Under the pieces are notes generated by a model that searched no databases, was not told where the DNA came from, and was given only the letters and a program-made list of their open reading frames with translations. The translations under genes and the position numbers were made by a program. A DNA stretch of 64,000 nt from Epiperipatus broadwayi (Eukaryota > Onychophora > Udeonychophora > Euonychophora > Peripatidae), in the NCBI GenBank assembly GCA_028023455.1, contig JAQFVV010006275.1, forward strand, positions 1,435,279-1,499,278, in the 5' to 3' direction. Each line of letters starts with the position of its first letter. Position 1 is the stretch's first letter. Below are positions 13,845 through 23,725 of the stretch, in pieces.

Positions 13845-14045
13845 ACTCGGCTACTCCATGAGCTAGTGGCTAGGGCTATCGGTCAATAAAAGTTGAATCT
13901 TACCCATACGTATCTGCCTACTTTATAAATTTTTTAGGTTCTAATAGCCTAGTGGTACCCTGGTATGGCAGATAGGGAAAGAGTCTCAGCCCAACCATTA
14001 TAGTATAGACCTAACAAAGCCCATCTCTATCAAGTCTGCAATAGT
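13845..14045 (+). repeat. Possible old tRNA-derived SINE
   Basis: tagcctagtgg near 13,950 fits the Pol III box A consensus. An earlier stretch, gagctagtggctagggct followed about 30 nt later by agttgaatc, is a weaker box A / box B-like pair. No terminal A-run or target duplication is clear. This is a low-confidence call. Confidence 0.25.
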
Positions 14046-14859
14046 AAGTAAAAACCAATTATTTTATACTTGTCAGAACTTTCTGACAAAGATGATTCAG
14101 TAAAATGATAGGATAGGAAAAAGAAAATCATTTCCATTATCTTATATATACTATGAATGTATGAAGGTTCATATATGTAAAATTTTTTTATTCCATCCAA
14201 TATCCTTAAGCAAGATGTATAAATGTGTGTGTGTTCAAGAATTCTGAATTGTTCAAATATAAATCATTTCCATAAGCTTATATAAAATCTCAAAAGTATA
14301 TATATTTAATAATTAAGAATATTTTTTTTCTTAAAGAAATTAAAATTTAAGTTACATTTTTTTATTTCAAAGAAACAGAAAAAGTAGTTAATATTTGCTA
14401 TAATTTAGCAAATATTTTAAAATAAGAATATTTTATTAATGGTAATGTCTTAAAATATATGAAGAAATTATATGAAAAAATATGTAAATAATTATATAAT
14501 TTGAAATTTGTAACAAAGTCAAAATATGTTTTTAAAACTTGATTTTAAAAATGATTTTTATTAATCAAGAAGGTATTAAAATCTAAAGATAGATTTAGAA
14601 AACATGTCTTAATTAAATGATAATTAAGATTATTTAATTACATTGAAAAGTAAAAGATTTGAGAGGAGAGTTAGGTATAAACACAGAAAATTTCAGACAA
14701 ACTAAACACAGCAAAAAAATTTCAAATCAACTGCTAAATAAAACCATTTACTTGGAATCATGAACGATTTGGAATTGCAGTCATTTGGTAAAAGGGAAAA
14801 AGAATGCAGAATAGCAATTACAAAATCAATGCATGTGAATCCTACCAAATATAGAGATG

Positions 14860-15585
14860 GTGCATCCATAAGGTGGGCTTATGTGAGAGATTGCCTTGTC
14901 AATAACAGTATATATGTGGGGGGAAGGGCTTAAAAATAATCAGAATTTTATAATAAAAAATTGTTTATTGATATTTAAGTGTTAAAAATTTAATATTCTT
15001 CAACTGTCCAATTAATGTAATACACCAATCTAAATGTGTTTTTCATTTTTCGAAGTAGTTCGGAAACACAAAATGAAGTCTTTTAACATCTGCATCATTT
15101 TTTTTTCACCATTTCTAAGTCAGGAAAATTTTTTTTTTGAGGCATTTTTACATTCAAGAAAATAAAAAGAAATCATGCAGTTAGAGGTTGAGGGAATATG
15201 ACTGATAGATAAACTGGATCATGTTGAATTTAATTAAAAATTGTTTCACATTCAAGACTGCTCACTAAGGATGGTGACTCCTGCACTCCTCGTTTTGCCA
15301 CAAAATAGGAAGTTTACATTTTACCACATCACACAAACATTTCAGAACTTGTTGATAAAATGTTTGTCTATTTAGAATGAATTTTGATAGAAAAATGTTT
15401 TTTGCATCGGTAAAAAAAAAATCAGCATTATCTTGACATTGGATTTCTCTCATCACACTTTTTTTGGGACATGGTGAATGTGACAATTTCATTAAATCAT
15501 TCATAAACTTGTGTTTTCCCCAGAACAGCTCTCTTGTAATCTGTTTCAAGCATTACTATTGTTTTCCCTGCCATTTTCCCTAAAA
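14860..15585 (-). mobile_element. Decayed mariner-family element
   Basis: The span is set by recognisable mariner-type transposase coding on the minus strand. The left boundary near ggtgcatccataagg is a guess and no clear pair of terminal inverted repeats or TA duplication was found. Confidence 0.5.
15001..15549 (-). pseudogene. mariner (DD34D-type) transposase C-terminal half
   Basis: This is the catalytic cut-and-paste transposase of a mariner element, here broken. In minus-strand order I read CPKKSVM (the PKK..M region before the second catalytic block), FFTDAKNIFLSKFILNRQTF and YQQVLKCLCDVVKCKLP (canonical F.PPGQTVN..FY.EVL.RL), then ILWQNEECRSHH, where the catalytic DNAPCHT block is destroyed. 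After a frame change come VKQFL and DFFLF (YSPDLAP.DFFLF region), and finally VFPNYFEK, stop, KTHLDWCI. That last stop is TGA where the family has TGG Trp. Several frames and stops are involved and the N-terminal DNA-binding half is missing or unrecognisable. Identity rests on motif order and not on a database search. Confidence 0.65.
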
Positions 15586-16213
15586 GAAAACAGAATTTCA
15601 CATTATACTAATTTTTCCGCCATTACAAAAAATTCCAAATATACAAATGCACTTTAAAACAAAATGTGCTATATAGCTCCATGATTTCACACAGTAACAT
15701 AATTTGCAAATAGATGCAAAAAGGTCCCTGCAGGAGATATGTAACAGCAGAAGCATGTACGATGATAGGTACACTTATCAGAAAACAATTCTGGTTATTT
15801 TGAGTCCCCTTCCACATATACATCCATGCATTACTACAGACAAGCATTACACAGACATTTATTGACTAATCTCCAAATTCAATAACTAATTTTCTTTAAA
15901 TATATAGGTATACTAACCTCTTTATGAGAGCAGGGTGAATATGTAAGCAGCAAAGTACTACAATCAAGTGATAATGTTTAATCATTACTGATGATAGATT
16001 ACTGTTGCTTGCCACTATCTTATTTATTCTACATCAATTTTAGAACTACATTATTATGTTTAAAGAACTCCACACCAGTAAGAAGTAGAAGTAAATTCTT
16101 TTTTAATTATTCATTATTTTTAGGTTGTTTGTTACAAGTAAGCATTTGTTTAACTTTCAATTTTGCTGTTTAAAATCTATATTTTTAAAAATGCTGTAAC
16201 ATATCATTGGCAG
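15586..16213. other. Non-coding spacer
   Basis: AT-rich DNA between the mariner remnant and the LINE composite. Short open frames on either strand show no recognisable motif. Confidence 0.4.
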
Positions 16214-16239
16214 TTAACATTGAATATCAAATATTAAAT

Positions 16240-16897
16240 CACCCTGCATGCAATGCAATGTGCTATGACTTCTTTTTTATCAAAGTCAGGAATCTCTCAG
16301 CCACTATGCCAAGAGAAACCTGTCAGCCACCTTACCTTCCTTTTCCATTCCCCACCCTAAGTTTTTCCTATATTCTTCTCTATCCTGCTCTATCTATGAC
16401 TTTTTTTTTTTTTTATCAAAGTCAGGAATCTCTCAGCCATTATGTCAAGAGAAACCTGTTAGCCATCTTACCTTCCTTTTTCATTCCCCATCCTAAGTTT
16501 TTCCCACATTCTTCTCTATCCTGTTCCATCCCATTTCCACAACATCATCTTTATCCACTCTATGGCCTTTATATTTAGATCCTCCCCTTATCTTTTTCCA
16601 AACCCATCAGAAAAACCAAGAACCCACTTTCTGTGTAATCACTTTGTTTATATTTATTCTCCCACAACTTCATTACTGTATCCTTTCTGCTTGTAAGCAT
16701 TTACATTCAATTAGCAACTAATATTTTCCATGCCATTCTTATATAACTTGCAGACTAAATCATTCACATTTCTCCATTTATGTGTACATTCGCTTGTTGT
16801 GAATGATCCTGTTTGAGCCTTAAATAGTAAATTAGTTTCCATGGCTAAGAAATTCATTCCCACTCTGTGAAATATACTACAAATATATAAATATATG
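16240..16897 (-). mobile_element. Internally deleted LINE copy (5' tip joined to 3' end)
   Basis: Read on the minus strand, it opens with the same 5' tip as the long copy (ttcacagag..., gaatttcttagccatg). It then jumps directly to the C-terminal coding region and 3' end (atttaaggctcaaacagg ... ggaatctctcag), which matches 22,785-23,100. ORF1, endonuclease and most of the RT are absent. The 3' terminal about 130 bp is tandemly duplicated (16,266-16,396 and 16,397-16,530). It is a SINE-like non-autonomous derivative that keeps only the element's two ends. Confidence 0.75.
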
Positions 16898-16905
16898 AGT
16901 CCATT

Positions 16906-17122
16906 TTGAAATATGAACTAATATATTTATATATTTATTTCACAGAGAGCAGAGCTGAATTTCTTAGCCATGTAGAAATATGGATTGTATGTGTATCTCA
17001 CAATGTATATCAGAAGAAAATTAGGTTTGCCTTGGTAGAGTGTATGGTATGTGACAAGGTTTTCAATTTGAAATGCTTAAATAAGAGTAGGAAGAATGTA
17101 AAAGGTATATGGTTGTTTAGAT
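16906..17122 (+). pseudogene. LINE ORF1, PHD-like zinc finger segment
   Basis: This is the N-terminal part of the ORF1 protein of the long LINE. CMVCDKVFNLKCL followed about ten residues later by GIWLF has the spacing C..C....h.l.C ... W...C of PHD-type fingers known in CR1-group LINE ORF1 proteins. The frame is interrupted by the hAT element at 17,123. Reading across its target site to 17,651 restores the next finger Cys (RLC) in the same frame, which shows the finger was intact in frame when the hAT landed. Stops follow soon after. Nucleic-acid or chromatin binding would be the expected role, but it is untestable here. Confidence 0.55.
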
Positions 17123-17642
17123 CAGTGTTCTTCAACCCTTGGTCCGTGGCCCGGTGCCGGGCTGCGGAACTTTTCTGCAGGTCCACGTGCTAGACGGGCA
17201 GTAAAAAGTTTGTAATAATAAGAGTTTAAACTTTTAATTAATATAGCCAATTTTTATTTATTTTTTCATCTCATTTTTACCCAATTAAAAAAAAAAGAAA
17301 ACAGAACGAAAACAAAATCTAATCAATCATTCATAAATTAATTTGTTTTTCTAGTTATCACAGATGTTTATGGGGGGGGGGGGGAGGTAGAATTAAATTT
17401 TTTATTACTTTTCTAAAAAAAATTTAAGTTTTTTATTATATAAACTCCATATATATATAAAACTTTATCTTATATATTTAACATTGTTGTTTTGATCAGT
17501 TATAACAATTATGCTTATCTCTAAGAAAATTTATCTATAGACTTCTGCCTGTCTGCGAAAACTTATCCTTATTTTTGCTGGTCTACAGAAACTTATCCTT
17601 ATTTTTACCAGTCCACAGGTGTGAAAAGGTTGAAGACCACTG
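17123..17642. mobile_element. hAT MITE (520 bp) with perfect 8-bp TSD
   Basis: The terminal inverted repeats are cagtgttcttcaacc and ggttgaagaccactg (one mismatch). The flanking TSD is gtttagat, at 17,115-17,122 and 17,643-17,650. The subterminal GC-rich block (ggtccgtggcccggtgccgg, start about 17,141) is characteristic of this hAT group. The interior has no transposase, a G-run at about 17,371-17,384 and a short repeat of acagaaacttatcctta-like units near 17,560-17,610. It is inserted into the ORF1 of the LINE. Confidence 0.92.
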
Positions 17643-17870
17643 GTTTAGATTATGTATAAATGTGATAAATTAAGGAGATCAATGGAGATAGTTAAGCAAA
17701 GGATAAGTACGACAGAGGAAGAGATACAGGATGTAGAAGTAAAATTAATAGTATTGACATAAAGTGTGTGCAGGTCAAGGAATTAATGAATAGAAATGAT
17801 AATGAGGAAGTTGATAAGAAAATACAGAAGATTGAAGAGAATGTTATGGATGAAATAATGCAGGTAAACT

Positions 17871-18330
17871 ATGAGAGTCTTGATAGGGGACTTGCTAATT
17901 AAAGGATGTAGAGATGTAATTGCAAGGGGAAATAGAAATAGGTATATAAGAGTATGTTTGCCTGGAGCTAGAATTAGGAATGTTACAGATAAGGTAAATA
18001 AACAGGGGAGTAGAGATATTTATATTATAGTAGGGACAAATAATAAGTCAGAACCATCAGAGAAAGTAATGGATGAGTAGAAAAAATTGATTAGTAGTTT
18101 GAATAAGGTTGAGTAGGATTCATTGGATTACTACCATGATTTGGCAATAGATATATGTTAGATAGGTCATGTTCTATAAATGAGAGATTGAAAAAATTAT
18201 GCAACAGAAATAATGTTATGTTTTGTGGATGTGTGGGATTTTTTTTATAAGTAAGAGGGTTATATAGTAAAGATGGATTGCACTTAGCAAAACAAGGAAG
18301 TCAAGCATTAGGGGGTTTGATTTAGGAAAA
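17871..18330 (+). pseudogene. LINE ORF1, SGNH/GDSL-type esterase domain (broken)
   Basis: The domain is recognised by three blocks in order: GDLLIKG (block I; the family has GDS with the catalytic Ser), IRVCLPGARI and IIVGTNN (block III, V.GTND-like), and, after frameshifts, YSKDGLHLAKQGSQALG at about 18,258-18,317 (block V, catalytic D..H). ORF1 proteins of CR1-group LINEs commonly carry such an esterase. Here the nucleophile Ser has become Leu (TTG; one C-to-T step from TCG) while D and H remain. The part between IIVGTNN and DGLHL contains stops. The protein is dead and its role in the element is unknown. Confidence 0.65.
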
Positions 18331-18589
18331 ATATTATAGTTTGGGAAACTTTTAAAGGGAGGAGGATAAGATTTTAAATTACAGTATTATCAAAAAGAAT
18401 GTGGGATGTAAGAAGTAAACAAAGAATATCTAATTCAGATATAAATATAGATGTAAAGATGAAATGGGTCTGTAAAACTAATAGACAAGAAAGAATCAAA
18501 ATAATTTATAAAAGGATAGTAAGAAAATTGGATATTTGAATAAGCAAGGTGATAAGAGACCAGAACAATGGCTGGAATTAAACAAAGCA

Positions 18590-19100
18590 GTTAAAAATGA
18601 AGGGCTTGAGGTATCAGCAGTAGTGGAAACACATCTAAGAGAAGAATAACATACACTGGAAAGATTTGGTATGGCATGGTATAAATAGAAAAGAAAAAGC
18701 AAAAAGGATGATGGTATAGGAGTTATGTCACAAAAATATTTAAATATTGTAAAATGTCAAGAACATTTGTGGTTTGAGATAAGGTTAGGAAGACAAGAAT
18801 GGGTGATGGCTATGGTGTATATGGCCACTGGAGATAGTCAAACTATTATGGAATAGAACAGTAGCATACATGAATGCCATACAGAGTTTTAAAAAAGGGG
18901 GAGGAGAATAATGATTATAGAGGATATGAATGGGCATATTGAAGAAATTGATGGCATGGATAACAAGAATGGACAGTTTTTGAAAATTTTTTGTCAGAGA
19001 TTGAATTTGATCATTTGGAAATTTTATCAAATATTTACGAAGGGCAATATACATGGTCTAGAAATAATATATTTCACACAATAGATATGTATTAATAGAG
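18590..19100 (+). pseudogene. LINE ORF2, APE-type endonuclease domain
   Basis: This is the apurinic-endonuclease-like domain that nicks target DNA. The visible order is VVETHLREE (catalytic Glu block, ETHL), MVYMATGDSQT, then MIIEDMNGHIEE (GDFN-like block with its Gly mutated to Glu), FCQRLNL, and, after a frame change, a YTWSRNN-like block followed by IDMY (the ...TW....IDY block). Several stops and frame changes are present. Target specificity cannot be inferred. Confidence 0.65.
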
Positions 19101-19340
19101 AAAGAGGGAATGAATAGAGTTCAGAAAATTAAAATGTTCGACAATGAAAAGAGAGTTTGTAATAGTGTTCATAATTTCTTTATAATAAAAATGGTTAGTA
19201 ATATGATGAAGAATAGTAATAAAAGTAGAAAGATAGTGAAAGATGTGAATGGAGAATTAATAAGAATAAATTAGAAGAATATAAAATGAAAATAGAAGAA
19301 ATCATGGAAGAGTTTATGAGAATGAATATGAGAATTGGTG

Positions 19341-19500
19341 TGGTGGAGTAGAAAAAGTGGCAAATACGGTTTTTTGGGTGAGAATTTGAGGATGAATATT
19401 AGAATTAGTGTAGTGGAGTAGAAAAAGTGGCAAATACCGTTTTTTTGGGTGAGAATATTCAGAAAAAGTGGCAAATACAGTTTTTTTGGGTGAGAATATT
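19341..19500. repeat. Short tandem repeat inside LINE ORF2
   Basis: The core aaaaagtggcaaata followed by cNgttttttgggtgagaa occurs three times, at about 19,351, 19,421 and 19,456. The first two copies share a longer 70-bp period. It is a local expansion in the linker between endonuclease and RT. Confidence 0.8.
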
Positions 19501-19929
19501 AAAAATAAAAGTAATAGAGAAATGAAAATTAGTAAAAGTGTAAAATAGAAGAAGAAAGCATGCAGATAATATAAATGTGTTAATAAAATAAAAAAAAGTG
19601 AAAACAATATTATTATTACATGGGAAAACTATTTAAATAAAAAAGTTAGTAAAAATAGATAATTATAGAGAGAATGAAGTTAAATAGTAAATTATTGGAG
19701 AATATTAATAAAAGTGGAAGAGATGGAAGTAAAAATTTTTGGAAATATATTAAAAGAAGGAATGTATAGGAAACAGAAATATTATTACTAAATGATGAGA
19801 TAAAAGAAGTAGCTCTAGAGAAGAATTAGAGACAATCTTAAATAAATATGTAATGGATATAAATAAGATGTTAGATGTGAAGGATTGTTATCAAATATAA
19901 AAGCACATATGTAATGGGGAAAAAATGAA

Positions 19930-20720
19930 TTGGAAGAGGTAGATAACAAAATTAAATGTGGAAAGGCAAGAGGTGTAGATGGGTGGGCAGCAGAGATGAT
20001 AATGAATTTGGAAAATAGGACAAAATTAAATCTATTATTATGTTTTAATAAAATGGTACAGAAGACAGAATTTCCAGATAACTGGAATAATGCAAGAATA
20101 AGGCTATTATTTGAAGTAGAGGATAAGGACAGAGAAAAATAAACAATTATAGATTGATAGAGATAATGTCAGTGTTATATAAAGGTTTTGCATATATGGT
20201 GTTTAGAAGGGTGACAAACTGGATGGAAGAAAATAATATAGGAGAAATGCAGGTTTTAAAATGGATAGGTATATAAGAGTTTATTTATAGTCACCCAATT
20301 TATGGATGACTAAGAATACAGCTACACAGTTATATATATTTGTAGTCACACAATTTATAGATGAGAAAGAATACAGCTACACAGTTATATATGGTCTTTA
20401 TAGATGTAGCAAAGGCATATGGTAGAATAAATGAAAATAGATTATGGGCAAGTTTAGTAAATTTGGGACTGAATGGAGCTTTAGTGGATCTTATTAAGAG
20501 TTTGTATGAAAATAATTACTATACGTATCAATTATGAAATATAGAATCAGTGTTGAAAATTGGGTGGCAATAAGGCAAGGATGCCTATGTCATCTATTTT
20601 GTTTTTATTATATTTGAAAGAAATGGAGAGAGCAATAGAAAGACTAAGAAGAGGGGTAGATATACCATTAATATATGGCAAGGGGGCAAGGGAGTGTAAA
20701 TATTATCAGATCTTTTATTT
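19930..20720 (+). pseudogene. LINE ORF2, reverse transcriptase N-terminal and palm part
   Basis: RT blocks appear in order. CGKARGVDGWAAEM and FPDNWNNARI are blocks 0-1. NYRLIEIMSVLYKGFAY is the NYRPISL block after a frame change. VFIDVAKAYGRIN holds the first catalytic Asp (D.SKAYD); its final D has become G. PMSSILFLLYLKEM at about 20,580 is the QGCPLSPLLF..Y block. A 55-bp tandem duplication (20,283-20,392) separates blocks 2 and 3. Frameshifts and stops are frequent. The frame stops at DLLF of the FADD motif because a hammerhead foldback is inserted at 20,722; the motif resumes at 21,978. Confidence 0.75.
20283..20392. repeat. 55-bp tandem duplication in the RT region
   Basis: tagtcacNcaatttatRgatga and gaatacagctacacagtta recur with a 55 bp offset. 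The duplication disrupts the reading frame between RT blocks. Confidence 0.8.
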
Positions 20721-20721
20721 G
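20709..20721. repeat. Target-site duplication of the hammerhead foldback (left)
   Basis: gatcttttatttg occurs at 20,709-20,721 and again at 21,969-21,981. Removing the insert and one copy restores the LINE reading frame through DLLFAD. Confidence 0.92.
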
Positions 20722-20831
20722 ACAAGGCAAAACTCTCTTCATAGAGTAATGCCACCCTGTGCCAATCAGTAATCAATGGATGCCGAAGGCTTGTGCATAA
20801 AATCCTTATCTAATGTCTACTCATCCAATAT

Positions 20832-20871
20832 CCCCAGACCAGTTTCTGGCTTGTGGCCATCATCAGTGAGT
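20832..20871 (-). ncRNA. Type I hammerhead ribozyme motif, copy A (core intact)
   Basis: On the minus strand: stem I strand CTCA, CTGATGA, stem II TGGC-CACAA-GCCA, GAAAC, a two-base loop TG, GTC (cleavage triplet), then TGGGG pairing back to stem I with a G/U wobble and one outer mismatch. All invariant core positions are present. Stem III is only two base pairs (A-U, C-G), as in hammerheads of Penelope-like elements. Confidence 0.75.
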
Positions 20872-21269
20872 AGCCTTGAATCTGAGAGCACTGTACCTAG
20901 ATTTTAGGATCTAATGCAATCTTTCAGCAAACACCTTTTATCTCCACTTAACTAAAACTATGAGAATGAAAACACAATATTTTCAATCTAAGATCAATAG
21001 CTTATATAGTCATATGGGGTCTGAACTCAATTCAGTACCCATATATTTTGGTGGCTTTAGCTCTTTAACAACCATAGCCACCAGTAGGCAGGATTGGTGT
21101 TAAACCACTAAACATTGCATGATCACTATCTCATTCTAGCACATAATTGTTATTAAACAAGGAAAAACTCTCTCCATACAGTAGTGCCATCCTGTGCCAA
21201 TCAGAGTAATCAATGGATGCCAGAAGGTTTGTGCATAAAATCCCTATCTAATGCCTACTCATCCAATAT

Positions 21270-21309
21270 CCCCAGACTAGTTTCTGGCTTGTGGCCATCA
21301 TCAGTGAGG
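21270..21309 (-). ncRNA. Type I hammerhead ribozyme motif, copy B (best copy)
   Basis: On the minus strand: CCTCA (stem I), CTGATGA, TGGC-CACAA-GCCA (stem II, 4 bp with 5-nt loop), GAAAC, TA loop, GTC, then TGGGG. Stem I pairs at all five positions, one as G/U. It is the most intact of the seven copies. Cleavage would be after GUC, and the neighbouring copy A lies 438 nt away in the same orientation. An RNA spanning A and B would be cut to a unit-length molecule. Confidence 0.8.
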
Positions 21310-21775
21310 AGCCTTGGATCTGAGAGCACTGCACCTAGATCTTAGGATCTAATACAATCCTCCAGCAACCACCTTTTATCTCCACTTAACTACAAAACTA
21401 TGAGAATGAAATTGGAAAACAATAATATTTTCAATCTAAGCTCAATAGCTTATATAATCATATGGGACTGAACTCATTTCAATACCCTGAAATGAGTTCA
21501 GACCCATATGATTATATAAGCTATTGAGCTTAGATTGAAAATATTGTTTTCCAATTTCATTTTCATAGTTTGAAGGTGGTTTCTGGAGGGTTGCATTGGG
21601 TATTGAATTGAGTTCAGACCCATATGATTATATAAGCTATTGAGCTTAGATTGAAAATATTATTGTTTTCCAATTTCATTCTCATAGTTTTGTAGTTAAA
21701 TGGAGATAAAAGGTGGTTGCTGGAGGGTTGCATTAGATCCTAAGATCTAGGTGCAGTGCTCTCAGATCCAAGGCT

Positions 21776-21815
21776 CCTCACTGATGATGGCCACAAGCCA
21801 GAAACTAGACTGGGG
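21776..21815 (+). ncRNA. Hammerhead ribozyme motif, copy C (cleavage triplet mutated)
   Basis: CCTCA, CTGATGA, TGGC-CACAA-GCCA and GAAACTA are intact. The triplet reads GAC instead of GUC, which breaks the A-U pair of stem III and the N-U-H rule. Activity is not expected. It lies in the plus-oriented arm of the foldback. Confidence 0.7.
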
Positions 21816-21968
21816 ATATTGGATGAGTAGGCATTAGATAGGGATTTTATGCACAAGCCTTCTGGCATCCATTGATTATTCTGATTGGCACAGGGTGGCA
21901 CTACTGTATGGAGAGAGTTTTGCCTTGTTTAATAACAATTATGTGCTGGTATGAGATAGTGATCATGT

Positions 21969-23000
21969 GATCTTTTATTTGCCGATATCTTTTTGTCCAC
22001 AGAAAGTAGGGAAGCTATGGAAGTTATGCTGAAGAGTGCGCAAAGTGGGAATTAAATTTAGTGAAAAAAAATCCAAAGTAATAATGATAAATGCTGGGGA
22101 AAGAGAAGAGGAATAATTTTTATTGGGGAATATGAAGTAAAATATGGTAAATACGCAGAACTATTTGGAAATCATATTAAGTAATCAGAAACTTGGATGA
22201 ATGGAATAAAAAATTGATAAATGAAGCAAATGAAGGGACTTATAAAGAAATTAACAGTGTTTTCATATAATAAATATGATATAGCAAGAATTGTATGGAA
22301 GGAAGGGTCAATAGCAGGGTTAACTTGTGTTAGCAAGGTATTAAATCACTTAGAAAAAGTATAAAGAGAATTAGGAAGATGCAGATGTGTGGATGGCAAA
22401 GAAGGCAATTCATGGTCAAGTTTTTATATGAGAGATGCAAAAAGCAAAATAAAAATGTTCAGTAGATTGCAATTTATGGAGATAATAAGAGAAATAGACA
22501 AAGTAGCATTGAATTGGGTTACGAGTCAAGGATAAGCTACAAGATGGGTGGGAAGGGTAGTACGGTAGGCAGAAGATTTGGATTAAGACTTTGTCAGTAT
22601 ATTTGTACAAAAAATGGGATGATTGGGTTAGGAGGATTATTGAGTGTTATAGTGGGGGAAAATGAGATAGAAGAATAGATGCATTAATAAAAAATAGAGT
22701 TGGAGAGTAAAAAAGAGTTTAAATATATATAGAAGTAAACAATATTGGCTGTGACTTAATTTACGATAATAACAAAGAAAGTAGTTTACTGTTTAAGGCT
22801 CAAACAGGATCATTAGCAACAAGGGAATATACCCATAAATGGAAAAAATGAGTGATTTAGTCTGCAAGTTATATAAGATACAGAAAGTGTGTTTTTGGTT
22901 TTTATGCTGGTTTTGGAAAAAGATAAGGGGACTCTAAATATAAAGGCCATAGAGTGGATAAAGATGATGTTATCGAAATGGGAGAGTGCAGGATAGAAGA
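21969..23000 (+). pseudogene. LINE ORF2, RT active-site remainder and C-terminal region
   Basis: It continues the RT after the foldback insertion. LLFADIFLSTESREAMEVM contains the FADD box with one Asp missing, then KFSEKKSKVIM follows after a frame change. Further on, KIKMFSRLQF and LNWVTSQG are seen, and near the end come AQTGSLATREYTHKW and a degraded Cys/His segment (LVCKLYKIQ ... CWFWKKIRG), typical of the C-terminal zinc-finger-like tail of APE-type LINEs. Stops are numerous. The last 300 bp are shared with the minus-strand derivative at 16.2-16.8 kb, which confirms both are ends of the same element. Confidence 0.65.
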
Positions 23001-23117
23001 ATATGGAAAAAACTTACGAGTGGGTAATGGAAAGGGAAAGTGGCTAACAGGTTACTGAGAGATTCCTGACTTCCATAAAGAAGAAGCCATAGCATTGGGA
23101 TTATTAACATTGAATAT

Positions 23118-23461
23118 ATATATATTAGGGAAAAAATTCAACTAACGAATTTAGTAAACAAAATTTATTCAACAAATTACTCATTAGTATTAATTAAATA
23201 GAATTCTCAGTATCAGCTTACAGAGTTGTTTTGGAAGTAAGTATCTTATATGTATAAGTATTGTTTTAAATGTAGTATTTAACTTGTACTGGAGTTAATC
23301 AATTACAACAATACTTTTTCCTTAAAACATAAAATATAAGTTAAATACTAAAGTTAAACCAAGATCTTATCTAATAAAATCATTTATATTAGTAATAAAT
23401 TTGACTTAATCTATTAATCAACATCCTCTGTTGATGAAAAGATTACATTTTCATAAATAAC
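23118..23461. other. AT-rich spacer between two LINEs
   Basis: No coding signal, repeat boundary or RNA gene is seen here. Confidence 0.5.
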
Positions 23462-23725
23462 ATTTTATTTTATTTTATAAAACAACTTTATTAAAGCGAA
23501 AAATAAATGTACATAAGTAATATAAATGATTCTAGAGTAAAGAAATTACAAAATAATTAAAATTAAAAACAAAATAATTGGTAATATGAGAACTAAAGAA
23601 ACAGTCTATAGTTAATTTAGAACTTGATAAAGAATATGAATACATTTGACTATAAGATAAAACCAATGCAAACTGAAGACATATAATACATATTATTAAA
23701 TAAAGATTAAAGGAATAGGGACTTC

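Larger units (their letters stand above)
20722..21968. mobile_element. Hammerhead family 1 foldback element (1,247 bp)
   Basis: Four units of one repeat lie as two inverted tandem pairs. Unit A (20,722-about 21,156) and unit B (about 21,157-21,485) are on the minus strand. A short partial unit (about 21,490-21,600) and unit C (about 21,606-21,968) are on the plus strand. The A-to-B period is about 435-438 bp. Landmarks in sense order are gagttcagacccatatg, a 40-nt hammerhead motif, ttttatgcacaagcc, ggcatccattgatta and gagttttgccttgttt. Sense strands diverge from the centre. There is no coding capacity, and the element is bounded by a perfect 13-bp TSD. The layout matches pseudo-LTRs of Penelope-like elements or animal retrozymes, mobilised in trans. 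Confidence 0.8.
16228..23103. mobile_element. Head-to-head LINE composite within one 14-bp TSD
   Basis: The direct repeat ttaacattgaatat flanks the block at 16,214-16,227 and 23,104-23,117. Inside are two copies of the same LINE placed 5' to 5': a short internally deleted copy on the minus strand (about 16,240-16,897) and a long copy on the plus strand (about 16,898-23,103). Both 3' ends face outward and share the sequence gctatgRcttcttY...tatc/ggaagtcaggaatctctcag. The 5' halves meet in an AT palindrome centred near 16,898. A single TSD around both copies suggests one integration event. Later insertions at 17,123-17,642 (hAT) and 20,722-21,968 (hammerhead foldback) interrupt the long copy. 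Confidence 0.75.

Noticed and set aside
16207-16578. 123-residue plus-strand frame with an internal repeat
   Set aside because: It is the antisense of the duplicated 3' end of the LINE derivative and has no independent coding evidence.
18496-19607. Several minus-strand open frames
   Set aside because: They are shadows of the purine-rich plus strand of the LINE endonuclease region. The plus strand carries the ordered LINE motifs.
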